From Campylobacter_A concisus_Y (GTDB taxonomy: Bacteria > Campylobacterota > Campylobacteria > Campylobacterales > Campylobacteraceae): DNA of 64,000 nt. The DNA lies in assembly GCF_902460415.1 (NCBI RefSeq), contig NZ_CABPTY010000001.1, forward strand, positions 778,275 to 842,274. The letters are read 5' to 3'. The translations under genes and the position numbers were made by a program. This document shows positions 23,688 through 31,802 of this stretch, piece after piece (positions within the stretch are counted from its first letter, which is position 1; each line of letters opens with the position of its first letter). The notes under the pieces were generated by a model. That model made no database searches, was not told the DNA's origin, and was given only the letters and a program-made list of their open reading frames with translations.

Positions 23688-24585
23688 ATCTAAGGTGTTT
23701 ATCCGTAAGCTCTAAGATCATCTTTGCTATGCCAGCATCTATCTGTTTTAACGCCTCTTCTATCTCGCAAATAAGCTCGTCTTTTTTCTTTTTTGCGCCA
23801 GATAGACCAAGTAAATTTGTAAATGAGTTTTTAGCTAGGTCGTTATGCACAGGCTTTCCAGCAGCTGCCTCGTCGCTTGTAAGATCAATGATGTCGTCTT
23901 GTATCTGAAAAGCAAGACCAAGTTTTAGGCCGATATCATAAATTTTCTCACACTCACTATCGCTTAAATTTATTATTACAGCGCCCATTTTTAGGCTTGC
24001 AGCGATCAGCTTTGCAGTTTTGTGGATGTGTAAAAATACTAGCTCATCAAGGTTTAGCATCTTGCCAGAGAGACCAAATTTAGCCTTTGCTCTTTTGATG
24101 TCCTCTTTGTTCGTATTTTCAAAAAAACAATCCAGCGCCTGACCTAGCACCATGCCGCTAACGCCAGCATTCTCGCTTAAAATTTCCACGCATTTTATAC
24201 GTGTTTCAGCTGGCAAATTGGCACGTGAAATTTCATAAAAAGCATGCGTATTTAGCGCATCCCCTGCAAGTATCGCAGTTGTCTCGTCGTAGGTTACGTG
24301 AAGCGTTGGTGTGCCGCGCCTAAGGCTTGCGTTATCCATAGACGGCAGATCATCATGGATAAGCGAATAAGTATGCATCATCTCAAGCCCTAAAGCCACT
24401 CTCATAGCCTTTTGCGTGAGGCTTTTATCCACACTTTCCACCATACCAAGAAGCAAAAGCGCCCTAAAGTGCTTGCCTCCAGCCTTTAGCATAACGCCAA
24501 GTGCCTCCTCATAATAAGGATGAAAGCTAGGCGCCTTTGGTAAATTTACGTTTAGAAATTTTACAAAGTCCTCAAGTAGGCTCAT
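23686..24585 (-). CDS. ispA: Short-chain polyprenyl diphosphate synthase (FPP/GPP type)
   Basis: This 299-residue protein has the first aspartate-rich motif HDDLPSMDN followed by ASLRRG, and the second DDIIDLTSD, as in bacterial farnesyl diphosphate synthases (DDxxxxD variant). GGKHFRALL is the N-terminal substrate-binding stretch. It feeds quinone and undecaprenyl synthesis, including the substrate of UppP encoded nearby. The start overlaps the preceding PDZ gene by 4 bases. Confidence 0.93.
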   Translation of the reverse strand: MSLLEDFVKFLNVNLPKAPSFHPYYEEALGVMLKAGGKHFRALLLLGMVESVDKSLTQKAMRVALGLEMMHTYSLIHDDLPSMDNASLRRGTPTLHVTYDETTAILAGDALNTHAFYEISRANLPAETRIKCVEILSENAGVSGMVLGQALDCFFENTNKEDIKRAKAKFGLSGKMLNLDELVFLHIHKTAKLIAASLKMGAVIINLSDSECEKIYDIGLKLGLAFQIQDDIIDLTSDEAAAGKPVHNDLAKNSFTNLLGLSGAKKKKDELICEIEEALKQIDAGIAKMILELTDKHLR

Positions 24586-25691
24586 TTTGGCACTCTTGCA
24601 AAAAACTGAAAGTCATTTCTAGTAAATAGAAGCGTAAAGTTTTTTAATTCACCAAGCTTCTCTAAAAGCTCTTCACGACTACTCACGCTCTGTTTATCAA
24701 AACCTAAAATTTTATCACCAATCTTGATGCCAAAAATTTCTGCATTTGACTTTGGCTCGACCTTTGTAACGACTAAATTTTTATCCACCGTAATGCCATA
24801 ATCAACCAAAATCTTATCATCAAGCATTGTTTGTGGCTCTTTTGGCATGATATTAAAATTTGGTATATCAAGGCTTGAAGGGGCGTCTACATCGAGACTT
24901 TGGTTAAATTTCACCTCCCCGCTTACTGGCACTTGAAAGAGTAGCTGCTCTCTATCACGCTTCACGACGACGTCTAGTTTTGCGCCCTTTGGAGCAAAAA
25001 GCACCATCTCATTTAGCTCTCTTAAGCTCTTTGGTTTGATGCCATTTATCGTAACAAGCTCATCATCAACCATCATCATCTTGCCGCGGCCCAGTAGATC
25101 AACAAGCCCTACAAAAAATTTATCCTCTTTTTGCAAGAATTTCACGCCGATATCGCCGTAATAGACGTCATCGTAAGATACAAAGTGCTTTAAATAGCGG
25201 TTTGGTATAAATTTATCAGCTCCAACAGCTATACCTATCATCTTGCAACAAGGCGTGTTTATCTCGCCAGTCGCGTTATACTCGAAGCTTAGCGTGTCAA
25301 AGTCGCCTAAATTTTGCCCTAAAGACTTGATGTGACCCATGATAGTGTTGTTTGCGTCATTTAAGATGCCAACCCAAGTGCTCTTTTTTATGCGCTCCTC
25401 GTTGGTCTCATCAGCCATCACGACAGGGCTTAGCTCCTTGCTAGAGCGCACTAAGAAAAGCTGCAAATATGGGTCAAATTTGACATATTCACCAAGTGGC
25501 GCTCCCTCGCTTTTTGGCACTGCGATCAAATTTTTAGTGATAGCCACGCCAAAGTGTTTATTTACCGAGACGATTGAGTTTTTGTTCTTTTCAAAGCAGG
25601 CGTTAAAATCCTCTTGCGTAGGCCTAGGATCGGCGTTTAAGTAAAGCGCTGATAGCAAAAAAGCAAGGGCAAATTTATATTTTAGTCTCAT
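24582..25691 (-). CDS. Exported PDZ-domain protein (DegP-like, no protease triad)
   Basis: This 369-residue protein has a signal peptide (to about residue 20) and a trypsin-like-looking N-terminal domain with no GNSGG motif (instead the gene gives DTLSFEYNATGEINTPC). Two PDZ-type segments follow (MMMVDDELVTINGIKPKSL and VTKVEPKSNAEIFGIKIGDKILGF). Campylobacter and Helicobacter carry such proteins of unknown role between ispA and ybaB. Its start overlaps ybaB by 4 bases. It is likely periplasmic, perhaps a substrate-binding or chaperone protein. Confidence 0.75.
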   Translation of the reverse strand: MRLKYKFALAFLLSALYLNADPRPTQEDFNACFEKNKNSIVSVNKHFGVAITKNLIAVPKSEGAPLGEYVKFDPYLQLFLVRSSKELSPVVMADETNEERIKKSTWVGILNDANNTIMGHIKSLGQNLGDFDTLSFEYNATGEINTPCCKMIGIAVGADKFIPNRYLKHFVSYDDVYYGDIGVKFLQKEDKFFVGLVDLLGRGKMMMVDDELVTINGIKPKSLRELNEMVLFAPKGAKLDVVVKRDREQLLFQVPVSGEVKFNQSLDVDAPSSLDIPNFNIMPKEPQTMLDDKILVDYGITVDKNLVVTKVEPKSNAEIFGIKIGDKILGFDKQSVSSREELLEKLGELKNFTLLFTRNDFQFFARVPK

Positions 25692-26002
25692 TTTATCCCC
25701 ATCGAAGCAAGACCGCCAAGCATCCTTGAAGCGGTATTTTTCTTATCGGCCTCAACCGACTTTAGCACGTCATTTACGGCGCTTATTAGCAAAATTTGCA
25801 TGCTCTCTTTATCTTCAAGCAAGCTATCATCTATGCTGATATCAAGTATCTCGCCGCTGCCGTTTGCTCTCACGCTTACTAGTCCGCCGCCGCTTTTTGC
25901 GCCAAATTCTTTATTTTTGCTCTCTTCTTCCATCTGCTTGGCTTGCTTTTGCACATCCTCAAGCATCTGCCCCATCTTTGAAAAGTCAAATCCCTCAAAC
26001 AT
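25688..26002 (-). CDS. ybaB: YbaB/EbfC family nucleoid-associated protein
   Basis: This 104-residue protein has the EbfC core: an N-terminal helix FSKMGQMLEDVQKQAKQMEEE, then SVRANGSGEILDISIDDSLL and LLISAVNDVLKSVEADKK. Dimers of this family bind DNA with little sequence preference. Usually it lies next to dnaX and recR, but here it is embedded in a cell-wall and isoprenoid operon, as is common in epsilonproteobacteria. It starts 3 bases after the panD stop. Confidence 0.9.
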   Translation of the reverse strand: MFEGFDFSKMGQMLEDVQKQAKQMEEESKNKEFGAKSGGGLVSVRANGSGEILDISIDDSLLEDKESMQILLISAVNDVLKSVEADKKNTASRMLGGLASMGIK

Positions 26003-26005
26003 CGC

Positions 26006-26353
26006 CTACTCCTTTATGATCTCGTTTTTGTTATTTACATGCACGATGGTTGGCTTAAATTTCTTAGCCTTTTTAAATTTCATGCTAGCGTAAGCCACGA
26101 TGATGACCACATCTCCTACGCAGACTTTTCTAGCAGCTGCGCCGTTTAGGCAAATTTCGCCTTTTTTGCCCTTTATCACGTAGGTGGCAAATCTCTCGCC
26201 GTTATTTACGTCTAAAATTTCAACCTTTTGATTTTCTATCAAATTTGCAGCTTTTATAAGCTCCTCGCCGATGCTGATCGAGCCAACATAGTTTAAATTT
26301 GCGTCTGTTACGACGGCTCTGTGGATCTTACTAGCTAAAATTTCTATATTCAT
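26006..26353 (-). CDS. panD: Aspartate 1-decarboxylase
   Basis: This 115-residue proenzyme is cleaved between Gly24 and Ser25 in YVGSISIG to give the pyruvoyl group. Lys9 (SKIHRAVVT) and the NGAAARKVCVGDVVIIVAY stretch are conserved. It converts aspartate to beta-alanine for pantothenate and CoA. It is 2 bases after murE and 3 bases before ybaB in one operon. Confidence 0.97.
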   Translation of the reverse strand: MNIEILASKIHRAVVTDANLNYVGSISIGEELIKAANLIENQKVEILDVNNGERFATYVIKGKKGEICLNGAAARKVCVGDVVIIVAYASMKFKKAKKFKPTIVHVNNKNEIIKE

Positions 26354-26355
26354 TT

Positions 26356-27639
26356 TTACCTCTTTAAAACCTCTTTTACTACTTCTTTGTCGCTAAATGG
26401 GTGCTTGACGCCCTTTATCTCTTGATATGGTTCGTCGCCTTTGCCAAGTATGACAAGCGCCCAGCCGGGTTCTAGCTTGCTAATGGCTAGCGCGATCGCC
26501 TCTTTGCGGTTGGCGTTTCGTATCAAATTTTCATTTTGGCTCATGCCAGCGCAAATTTCATCGATTATGCTCTCTGGCTCCTCGCTTCTTGGATTGTCAC
26601 TTGTGACGATGCAAATTCTTGCGTATTTTTGGGCTATCGCTCCCATTTTAGGGCGCTTTGTCCTATCTCTATCGCCGCCTGCGCCAAAGACTGCGATCAA
26701 ATTTAGATGTCTAAGCGAGTTTAGCACCTTTTCTATGCCATCTGGCGTATGGGCAAAATCCACGACGACTAGCGGATCGGTGCTAACGACCTCCATCCTG
26801 CCGCTTACGCCTTTAAATTTACTTATCGCCTTTGAAAGTGCGGCTGCGTCTGGGTGCTCTAGCAGGCAAACTGCGCCAAGGGCTGCTATTAGATTGTAAA
26901 GATTAAACTCGCCTTGAAGGCTTGAGTCTATCTCGACATCGCCATTTGGCGTCTTGATAACTGCGTCTATGCCGTCCTTTAGCCCATAAACTATCGGCGC
27001 AAAGCTGGCTGGCTTTTTGAGTGCGTATGTGTAAGCGTTTTTTGGGTTAAATTTAACTCCGCCATCATCAATGTTTATGAGCTTTACGCTCTCATCGTCA
27101 AAAAAGCTTGACTTTACCCTAGCATACTCCTCCATGCTCTTGTGGTAGTCGAGATGGTCTTGAGTCAAATTTGTAAAAATTTTTAGAGCAAATTTCAAGC
27201 TCTCTATGCGTTTTTGGGCGATCGCGTGTGAGCTAACCTCCATCACGAAGTACTCACAGCCTTGCTCGCTAGCTACTTTGAGGTAAGAAAGGGTCTTTAA
27301 AATGGCACTTGTCGTAAGCGCCTTGTCATCTATCTGCTCGCCCTCTATAAATGCCCCTCTGGTGCCACTTAGGCCGCATTTTTTGCCTAAATTTCGCAAA
27401 GTCTCGTAGATAGCCGCAGCCGTTGTTGTCTTGCCATTTGTCCCTGTGATGCCAACTATTTTTAAGCTTTCATCGATCTTTAAAAGCTTTTTGCACTCTT
27501 CAAGAGTGATTATCTTAGCGCCATTTTTTACCGCAGCTTCTGCAAATTTCGCATTTGCAGTAGTTTGCACGAAAAATGAGCCATTTTCGCACTCGTTTGA
27601 GTCATCTGTTATAAAGCTATTTTCTACTGATATTTTCAT
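26356..27639 (-). CDS. murE: UDP-N-acetylmuramyl-tripeptide synthetase
   Basis: This 427-residue Mur ligase has the ATP loop GITGTNGKTTTA at about residues 63-74, YFVMEVSSHAIAQ, FTNLTQDHLDYH, and SDNPRSEEP, which in MurE selects meso-diaminopimelate. It adds the third residue to the peptidoglycan stem peptide. It is shorter than the E. coli enzyme (N-terminal domain reduced), normal for this phylum. It overlaps the upstream helical-protein gene by 23 bases. Confidence 0.95.
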   Translation of the reverse strand: MKISVENSFITDDSNECENGSFFVQTTANAKFAEAAVKNGAKIITLEECKKLLKIDESLKIVGITGTNGKTTTAAAIYETLRNLGKKCGLSGTRGAFIEGEQIDDKALTTSAILKTLSYLKVASEQGCEYFVMEVSSHAIAQKRIESLKFALKIFTNLTQDHLDYHKSMEEYARVKSSFFDDESVKLINIDDGGVKFNPKNAYTYALKKPASFAPIVYGLKDGIDAVIKTPNGDVEIDSSLQGEFNLYNLIAALGAVCLLEHPDAAALSKAISKFKGVSGRMEVVSTDPLVVVDFAHTPDGIEKVLNSLRHLNLIAVFGAGGDRDRTKRPKMGAIAQKYARICIVTSDNPRSEEPESIIDEICAGMSQNENLIRNANRKEAIALAISKLEPGWALVILGKGDEPYQEIKGVKHPFSDKEVVKEVLKR

Positions 27640-28177
27640 CGTTTTGTCTTTTTTGTATCTCTTTAAAAAGCCTATCTATACGCTCGTCGCCGCCAAACAT
27701 CACCGCCGCACTCTCAAGATAGTTTATACTCATTTCGATGAAGTCATTTTTTATCAAATTTCCCAAAAATTCTAAAAAATCATCTTTGTTCGAGATCATT
27801 ACCTTGGTTGAGAACATGATATTTTCAAAGACCTTTTTGAAGCTCCCATCCTTATAAACAGCCTTTTTAAAGTCCTCGTAGCTGATCGCGTCTTGCTCTT
27901 CAAAATACTCATCGCTAGCCAATCTTGATTCTAAAATTTTTAAAATTTCATCCATTCCTTCATCATCTTCGCCAGCTCTTAGTTTATCCATAAAATAGTC
28001 AAATAAAAGTTTTGCTTCCTCTGCATTTTTCTCGCCAAGGGAGCAAATTTGTATCAAAAATAGTAAATTTTTATCCTGTGTCTTTTCGTAAGCTAGAGAG
28101 AAGTAAAAGATCGCTTCTTTAAATTTAGAACGTTTGAAGTGTTTAATGCCTATTTTTTTATAATCTATCAATGTCAA
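27617..28177 (-). CDS. Hypothetical helical protein (TPR-like start)
   Basis: This 186-residue cytoplasmic protein begins with a TPR-like pair (YKKIGIKHFKRSKFKEAIFY, FSLAYEKTQDKNLLFLIQIC) and continues as acidic helices (FMDKLRAGEDDEGMDEILKI). No catalytic motif. It overlaps nfu upstream by 20 bases and murE downstream by 23 bases, so it is translated as part of that operon. A scaffold role is possible; function unknown. Confidence 0.65.
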   Translation of the reverse strand: MTLIDYKKIGIKHFKRSKFKEAIFYFSLAYEKTQDKNLLFLIQICSLGEKNAEEAKLLFDYFMDKLRAGEDDEGMDEILKILESRLASDEYFEEQDAISYEDFKKAVYKDGSFKKVFENIMFSTKVMISNKDDFLEFLGNLIKNDFIEMSINYLESAAVMFGGDERIDRLFKEIQKRQNDENISRK

Positions 28178-28433
28178 ATTCCTCGCCGATCGGGATATTT
28201 ACGACCTCAAGCTCTGGGTGAATATCCATACGAAGTTGTCTTTCGAGTCCATATTTTAGTGTAGTTGTACTAGCTGCACATCCATGGCAATGCCCTGTAA
28301 GTCTTACATAAATTTTACCGTTTTTTATGCCAAGTAGTTCCATGCCACCGCCATCATTTTCAAGCATTGGTAATACCTTTTGCAAACTCGCACTGACTGG
28401 TTTTAAAAGTTCTTCATCGCTAAATGGGATCAT
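28158..28433 (-). CDS. nfu: NFU-domain iron-sulfur scaffold protein
   Basis: This 91-residue protein is of the NifU C-terminal family: VLPMLENDGGGMELLGI, then YVRLTGHCHGCAASTTTLKYGLE with the CxxC that binds a transient [4Fe-4S] cluster. It delivers Fe-S clusters to target proteins such as the many ferredoxin-type proteins of the nos cluster. It is the first gene of the operon nfu-TPR-murE-panD-ybaB-PDZ-ispA, with a -10 box at 28460-28465. Confidence 0.93.
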   Translation of the reverse strand: MIPFSDEELLKPVSASLQKVLPMLENDGGGMELLGIKNGKIYVRLTGHCHGCAASTTTLKYGLERQLRMDIHPELEVVNIPIGEEFDIDRL

Positions 28434-28459
28434 ATTTTTTCCTATTAAATTTTTGGGCT

Positions 28460-28465
28460 ATTATA
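28460..28465 (-). promoter_or_regulatory. -10 box of the nfu-murE-ispA operon
   Basis: Minus-strand TATAAT in TTTTGCTATAATAGCCC, 27 bases before the nfu ATG. Confidence 0.6.
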
Positions 28466-28615
28466 GCAAAATAAAAATGCAAAAAATAATGGCTATATTT
28501 TTGCTTAGTGCTAATTTTGCTTTATAATTTAAACCTTTTTGACACGCCTAGTCAGTTTTGATTATTAAATATTTGAGTTAAAATTGAGTAAATTTTTGAT
28601 TATAAGTTTTAGGAT

Positions 28616-28638
28616 AAAAGGGCAAATTTTGCCCTTTT
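28616..28638 (-). terminator. Terminator of the ABC-transporter operon
   Basis: A perfect stem AAAAGGGC / GCCCTTTT (28616-28623, 28631-28638) with a 7-base loop, 3 bases after the stop of the substrate-binding protein. The U-rich 3' arm of the stem on the minus strand provides the T-run. Confidence 0.7.
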
Positions 28639-28640
28639 GT

Positions 28641-29558
28641 TTAATCTATTAGAAGTGATTTTATATCTACTTTTTGCTCGATCATCTTGCTCTCAAGCAT
28701 AAATTCTTGCGTAGCTTCAAGTGCTTTTATATCTTCAGGCGTGATCTTTGGACTAAAGTCATACTGCGGATACATACTCTTTACCGCCTCTATGCTAAGC
28801 CCGGTCTCTTCAGCTGTAAATTTTAATGCCTCTTCCTCATTTGCTTTCATAAAAGCCAAAATTTCATCTTGAGCCTTTTTAAATTTCTCAACTAGATCTT
28901 TATGCTTTTTGTAAAATTCTCCGCTTGTGGCAGTAACGATGACTGGAGTGATGACGCCCTTGCCTGTTGTTACGACACTAAGTCCTGATTTTTTAGCATT
29001 ATAAGCAGCTGGTCCAGCAAGAAGTGCTGCATCGACGCTACCATTTTCAAGTGCAGCTTGTGCAGCTGGGATGCCCATAGAAACGAACTCTACGTCATTT
29101 ATGCTTAGACCGCCAAGAGCAAGATACCTAACCAAAAGCTCATTTAATATCGTGCCTTTTGGGCCTGCTATTTTTTTACCTTTTAGGTCTTTAGCGGTTT
29201 TTATACCTTTATCTTTAGCAAATATCGCAAAAGCTTCAGGTGCTCTTGAATAGGCACTTATGATCTTTATGTCAGCTTTATTTGCTGCGGCAAGTATGAC
29301 TGAAGTTCCGCCAACACAATTTAAAAACTGGAGCGAATTTGAAGCGAGTGCTTGCGTTTGTTTCGCACCTGAGGTGATCTCGGAGTACTCGACTGGCATG
29401 CCAAAAGATTTAGCATAAAAACCTTTAAATTTATCGACGATTGAGGGGACGTTTAGCGGCGATTTGACATAGGTCATACCGATCTTATCTAGCTCACTTG
29501 CGTTTGCGACTAGACAAAGCAAAGAGGCCGCACACAAAATCTTAAAAAACTTTCTCAT
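28641..29558 (-). CDS. ABC transporter substrate-binding protein (NitT/TauT family)
   Basis: This 305-residue periplasmic protein has a signal peptide ending ANASELDK, then the SsuA/NMT1-type fold: YSEITSGAKQTQALASNSL, FLNCVGGTSVILAAANKA, KDLKGKKIAGPKGTILNELL, VEFVSMGIPAAQAALENG. The family binds small organic anions, sulfonates, nitrate, or thiamine precursors; the ligand here is not predictable. It is the last gene of the operon with permease, ATPase and the H-cluster-like protein, after a 76-base gap from the ATPase gene. Confidence 0.88.
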   Translation of the reverse strand: MRKFFKILCAASLLCLVANASELDKIGMTYVKSPLNVPSIVDKFKGFYAKSFGMPVEYSEITSGAKQTQALASNSLQFLNCVGGTSVILAAANKADIKIISAYSRAPEAFAIFAKDKGIKTAKDLKGKKIAGPKGTILNELLVRYLALGGLSINDVEFVSMGIPAAQAALENGSVDAALLAGPAAYNAKKSGLSVVTTGKGVITPVIVTATSGEFYKKHKDLVEKFKKAQDEILAFMKANEEEALKFTAEETGLSIEAVKSMYPQYDFSPKITPEDIKALEATQEFMLESKMIEQKVDIKSLLID

Positions 29559-29634
29559 ATTTGCTCCTTTAAAAATTTTCCAAATTATATAACTTTTTGC
29601 TTCGTTTTGGTTTTAATTATCATTTTATAAAATG

Positions 29635-30327
29635 CTAAATTTCACTCAAAATTTTACGCTTTAAGTTTATTAGCTCATCGCAAAGCAAATCTCTTGGCTT
29701 AGCTAGATTTGACAGGTCATAGTTTGATTTTATCCCACCTTTTTCAAGCAAAATGATCTCATCTGCTAAATATAGGGCTTCATCGACATTATGAGTGACA
29801 AAAATGATGGTTTTACCGGCTTGGAGCTTTAAAATTTCAGCCTGCATACTGGCTCTAGTAAAAGCATCAAGTGCCGCAAATGGCTCATCCATAAGGATCA
29901 AATTTGCTTCATATGCTAGCACTCTTGCAAGAGAAACGCGCGAGCTCATGCCGCCAGATAGCTGCGAAACAGCGGCAAATTTAAAGTCGCTAAGCCCTAT
30001 CATCGATATGAGCCTATCTATCTTTACCTCGTCTATCTCATGCTTTTTAAGCGCAAATACGATATTTTCATAGACATTTAAAAAAGGCATGAGCCTAGGC
30101 TCTTGAAAGACAAAGCCAATCTTTGCTTGCTCTTTAAATTTTATCTCGCCTAGACTTACACCCTCAAGTCCTGCAATAAGCCTTAAAAGCGTAGTTTTAC
30201 CGCATCCACTTCTGCCAAGTATAACAGTGATCTTATCTTTTTTTATAGTTAAATTTAGCTCTTTTAAAACATCGATACGCTTGCCATTAATAAAAAAATG
30301 CTTGGATAAATTTAAAATTTCTATCAT
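29635..30327 (-). CDS. ABC transporter ATP-binding protein (NitT/TauT family)
   Basis: This 230-residue ATPase has Walker A GRSGCGKTT, Q-loop FVFQEPRLMPFLNVYENI, signature LSGGMSSRVSLARVL, Walker B LILMDEPFAALD and switch FVTHNVDEA. The Gln-Glu-Pro-Arg-Leu-Met-Pro string is usual in SsuB/TauB-type ATPases. It overlaps the permease gene by 4 bases. It energises import through the neighbouring permease. Confidence 0.92.
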   Translation of the reverse strand: MIEILNLSKHFFINGKRIDVLKELNLTIKKDKITVILGRSGCGKTTLLRLIAGLEGVSLGEIKFKEQAKIGFVFQEPRLMPFLNVYENIVFALKKHEIDEVKIDRLISMIGLSDFKFAAVSQLSGGMSSRVSLARVLAYEANLILMDEPFAALDAFTRASMQAEILKLQAGKTIIFVTHNVDEALYLADEIILLEKGGIKSNYDLSNLAKPRDLLCDELINLKRKILSEI

Positions 30328-31073
30328 TTTTCACTTCGCAAAAGGCTAAATTTAGATATCAAAAACAAAAATATCCTATCTATGAGTACGCCGCAAATTC
30401 CTATCGTAAAAATACCAACAAATATCCTATCTGCACGCGAAAGCTCCTCAGCATCAAGTATGAGATAGCCTAGCCCGCTGGAAGCTGCGATCATCTCCGC
30501 TCCCACAATCGCTCGCATAGCGTAGCCAAAACCTATTCGCATGCCTACAAAAATATCTTTTATGGCATTTTTTAGGATGATTTTGTAAAAAATTTCAAAT
30601 TTACTAAAACAAAAAATTTTACCAACCTCAATAAGCTTCACATCGCAGCTAGTTAGCCCTTTTTGGATACTTAAAAACATTGGGAAAAATGATGCTAGGA
30701 TGATAATAATAATTTTTGGAGTTTCGTTTATACCAAACCAAAGCACCAAAATAGCAATAAGGCTAAGTGGCGGAACATTTCTAAAAAACTCTAGTATCCA
30801 CTCATAATAAATACTAGCTTTTGGAAATAGCGCCGCCACTCCGCCAAAAATAAATGCCAAAACAAAAGCCAAAATATAACCAACAAATATACGCTTAAAG
30901 CTAATCATCACATGCGTTATTAGCTCACCACTTAAGCTCATGTCAAACATCGTTTTAAGTGTCATAATAGGACTTGGCAAGATATAGGGCGTGAAAATTT
31001 CTAGCTCGCAAACGACCTGCCAGAGAGCAAAGATCACTAGGATCAAAACGCTCTTTTTTAAAATTTCTATCAC
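30324..31073 (-). CDS. ABC transporter permease (NitT/TauT family)
   Basis: This 249-residue protein has six hydrophobic helices and the SsuC/TauC EAA-type cytoplasmic loop (DVKLIEVGKIFCFSKFEIF) before the fourth helix pair. FRNVPPLSLIAILVLWFG and GYAMRAIVGAEMIAASSGLGYLI are family hallmarks. It overlaps both the H-cluster-like gene upstream and the ATPase gene downstream by 4 bases, so all are co-translated. Confidence 0.92.
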   Translation of the reverse strand: MIEILKKSVLILVIFALWQVVCELEIFTPYILPSPIMTLKTMFDMSLSGELITHVMISFKRIFVGYILAFVLAFIFGGVAALFPKASIYYEWILEFFRNVPPLSLIAILVLWFGINETPKIIIIILASFFPMFLSIQKGLTSCDVKLIEVGKIFCFSKFEIFYKIILKNAIKDIFVGMRIGFGYAMRAIVGAEMIAASSGLGYLILDAEELSRADRIFVGIFTIGICGVLIDRIFLFLISKFSLLRSEK

Positions 31074-31678
31074 AGCCCATCTCCATTGTGACAGCCGTTT
31101 TCGCAGTATAAAAGCTCGATGATCTGATAGTTTTTAAGCTCGCTAAATTTATATGAAAATGCGTTTTGTATCTTTTCTTTACTGCATAAGCTTAGTGTTT
31201 TTATGCCTAAATTTTCAAAAAATCCAGGCGGGATCGGACTTGACTCTATTTTACTTATTTGTAAATTTATATCGTTTAGCTCTTTAAAATTTTTCCATGT
31301 TAAAAATGTAGTTCGCTCTAATTTTAAAGAATTTCCAAGCTCAGCCAAGTCCTCACAAGGCGTTGTTATATAAAGCCACTCATCTTCTTTTAGATTTGAA
31401 CTAAGCTCGATGGCGCTTTCTATTAAAATAGGATTTAAGTTTGAAATATTGCTTGAAAAATCTTTGAAATTTGATCTTATAAAATTTACAGCTCTTGGAC
31501 ATCGACTATCTAAAACCATGCCTTTAGAGCATAAATTTTTATATGAATTTTTGACATCACGAACATGATCTTTTTCGCACTCTACTATGTTAAAGCCCTT
31601 ATTTTGCAAGAGCTCTTTTAACGCAGAGAAGTCATACATATTTTTTACAACGGGATTTAGCCAAAGTAGCTTTCTCAC
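31070..31678 (-). CDS. Short [FeFe]-hydrogenase H-cluster-domain-like protein
   Basis: A 202-residue cytoplasmic protein. Its cysteines follow the H-cluster domain order: SRCPRAVNFIRSNF (Cys60; compare TSCCPAW), NPILIESAIEL (compare SPQQM), YITTPCEDLAELG (Cys108; compare MPCTAKK), then TTFLTWKNFKEL, and near the end YCENGCHNGDG (Cys192, Cys196; compare ACPGGCINGGG). All four cluster-binding cysteines are kept, but the N-terminal ferredoxin domains and much of the catalytic domain are absent, so it is probably not a hydrogenase. It is the first gene of the ABC operon and overlaps the permease gene by 4 bases. It may be a sensor or cluster-binding partner of the transporter. The family match is by eye. 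Confidence 0.6.
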   Translation of the reverse strand: MRKLLWLNPVVKNMYDFSALKELLQNKGFNIVECEKDHVRDVKNSYKNLCSKGMVLDSRCPRAVNFIRSNFKDFSSNISNLNPILIESAIELSSNLKEDEWLYITTPCEDLAELGNSLKLERTTFLTWKNFKELNDINLQISKIESSPIPPGFFENLGIKTLSLCSKEKIQNAFSYKFSELKNYQIIELLYCENGCHNGDGL

Positions 31679-31802
31679 GAGTTCTCCGTAATTTTAATAA
31701 TAGAAATCAAGATTCTATCATTTAAAAATTTAAACCAAGTAAAAAGAGCCTCTTATGACTAAAATCATAAAAAGATAGGCGGTACAAAAAGCTAAACTTA
31801 GC

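Noticed and set aside
29559..29634. Fur box before the substrate-binding protein gene (AAATGATAATTAAAA)
   Set aside because: Only half of the palindrome matches, and AT-rich spacers give such matches by chance.
31070..31678. A working [FeFe]-hydrogenase
   Set aside because: Too short; no ferredoxin domains and no maturation genes in view. Only the cluster-binding pattern is kept.
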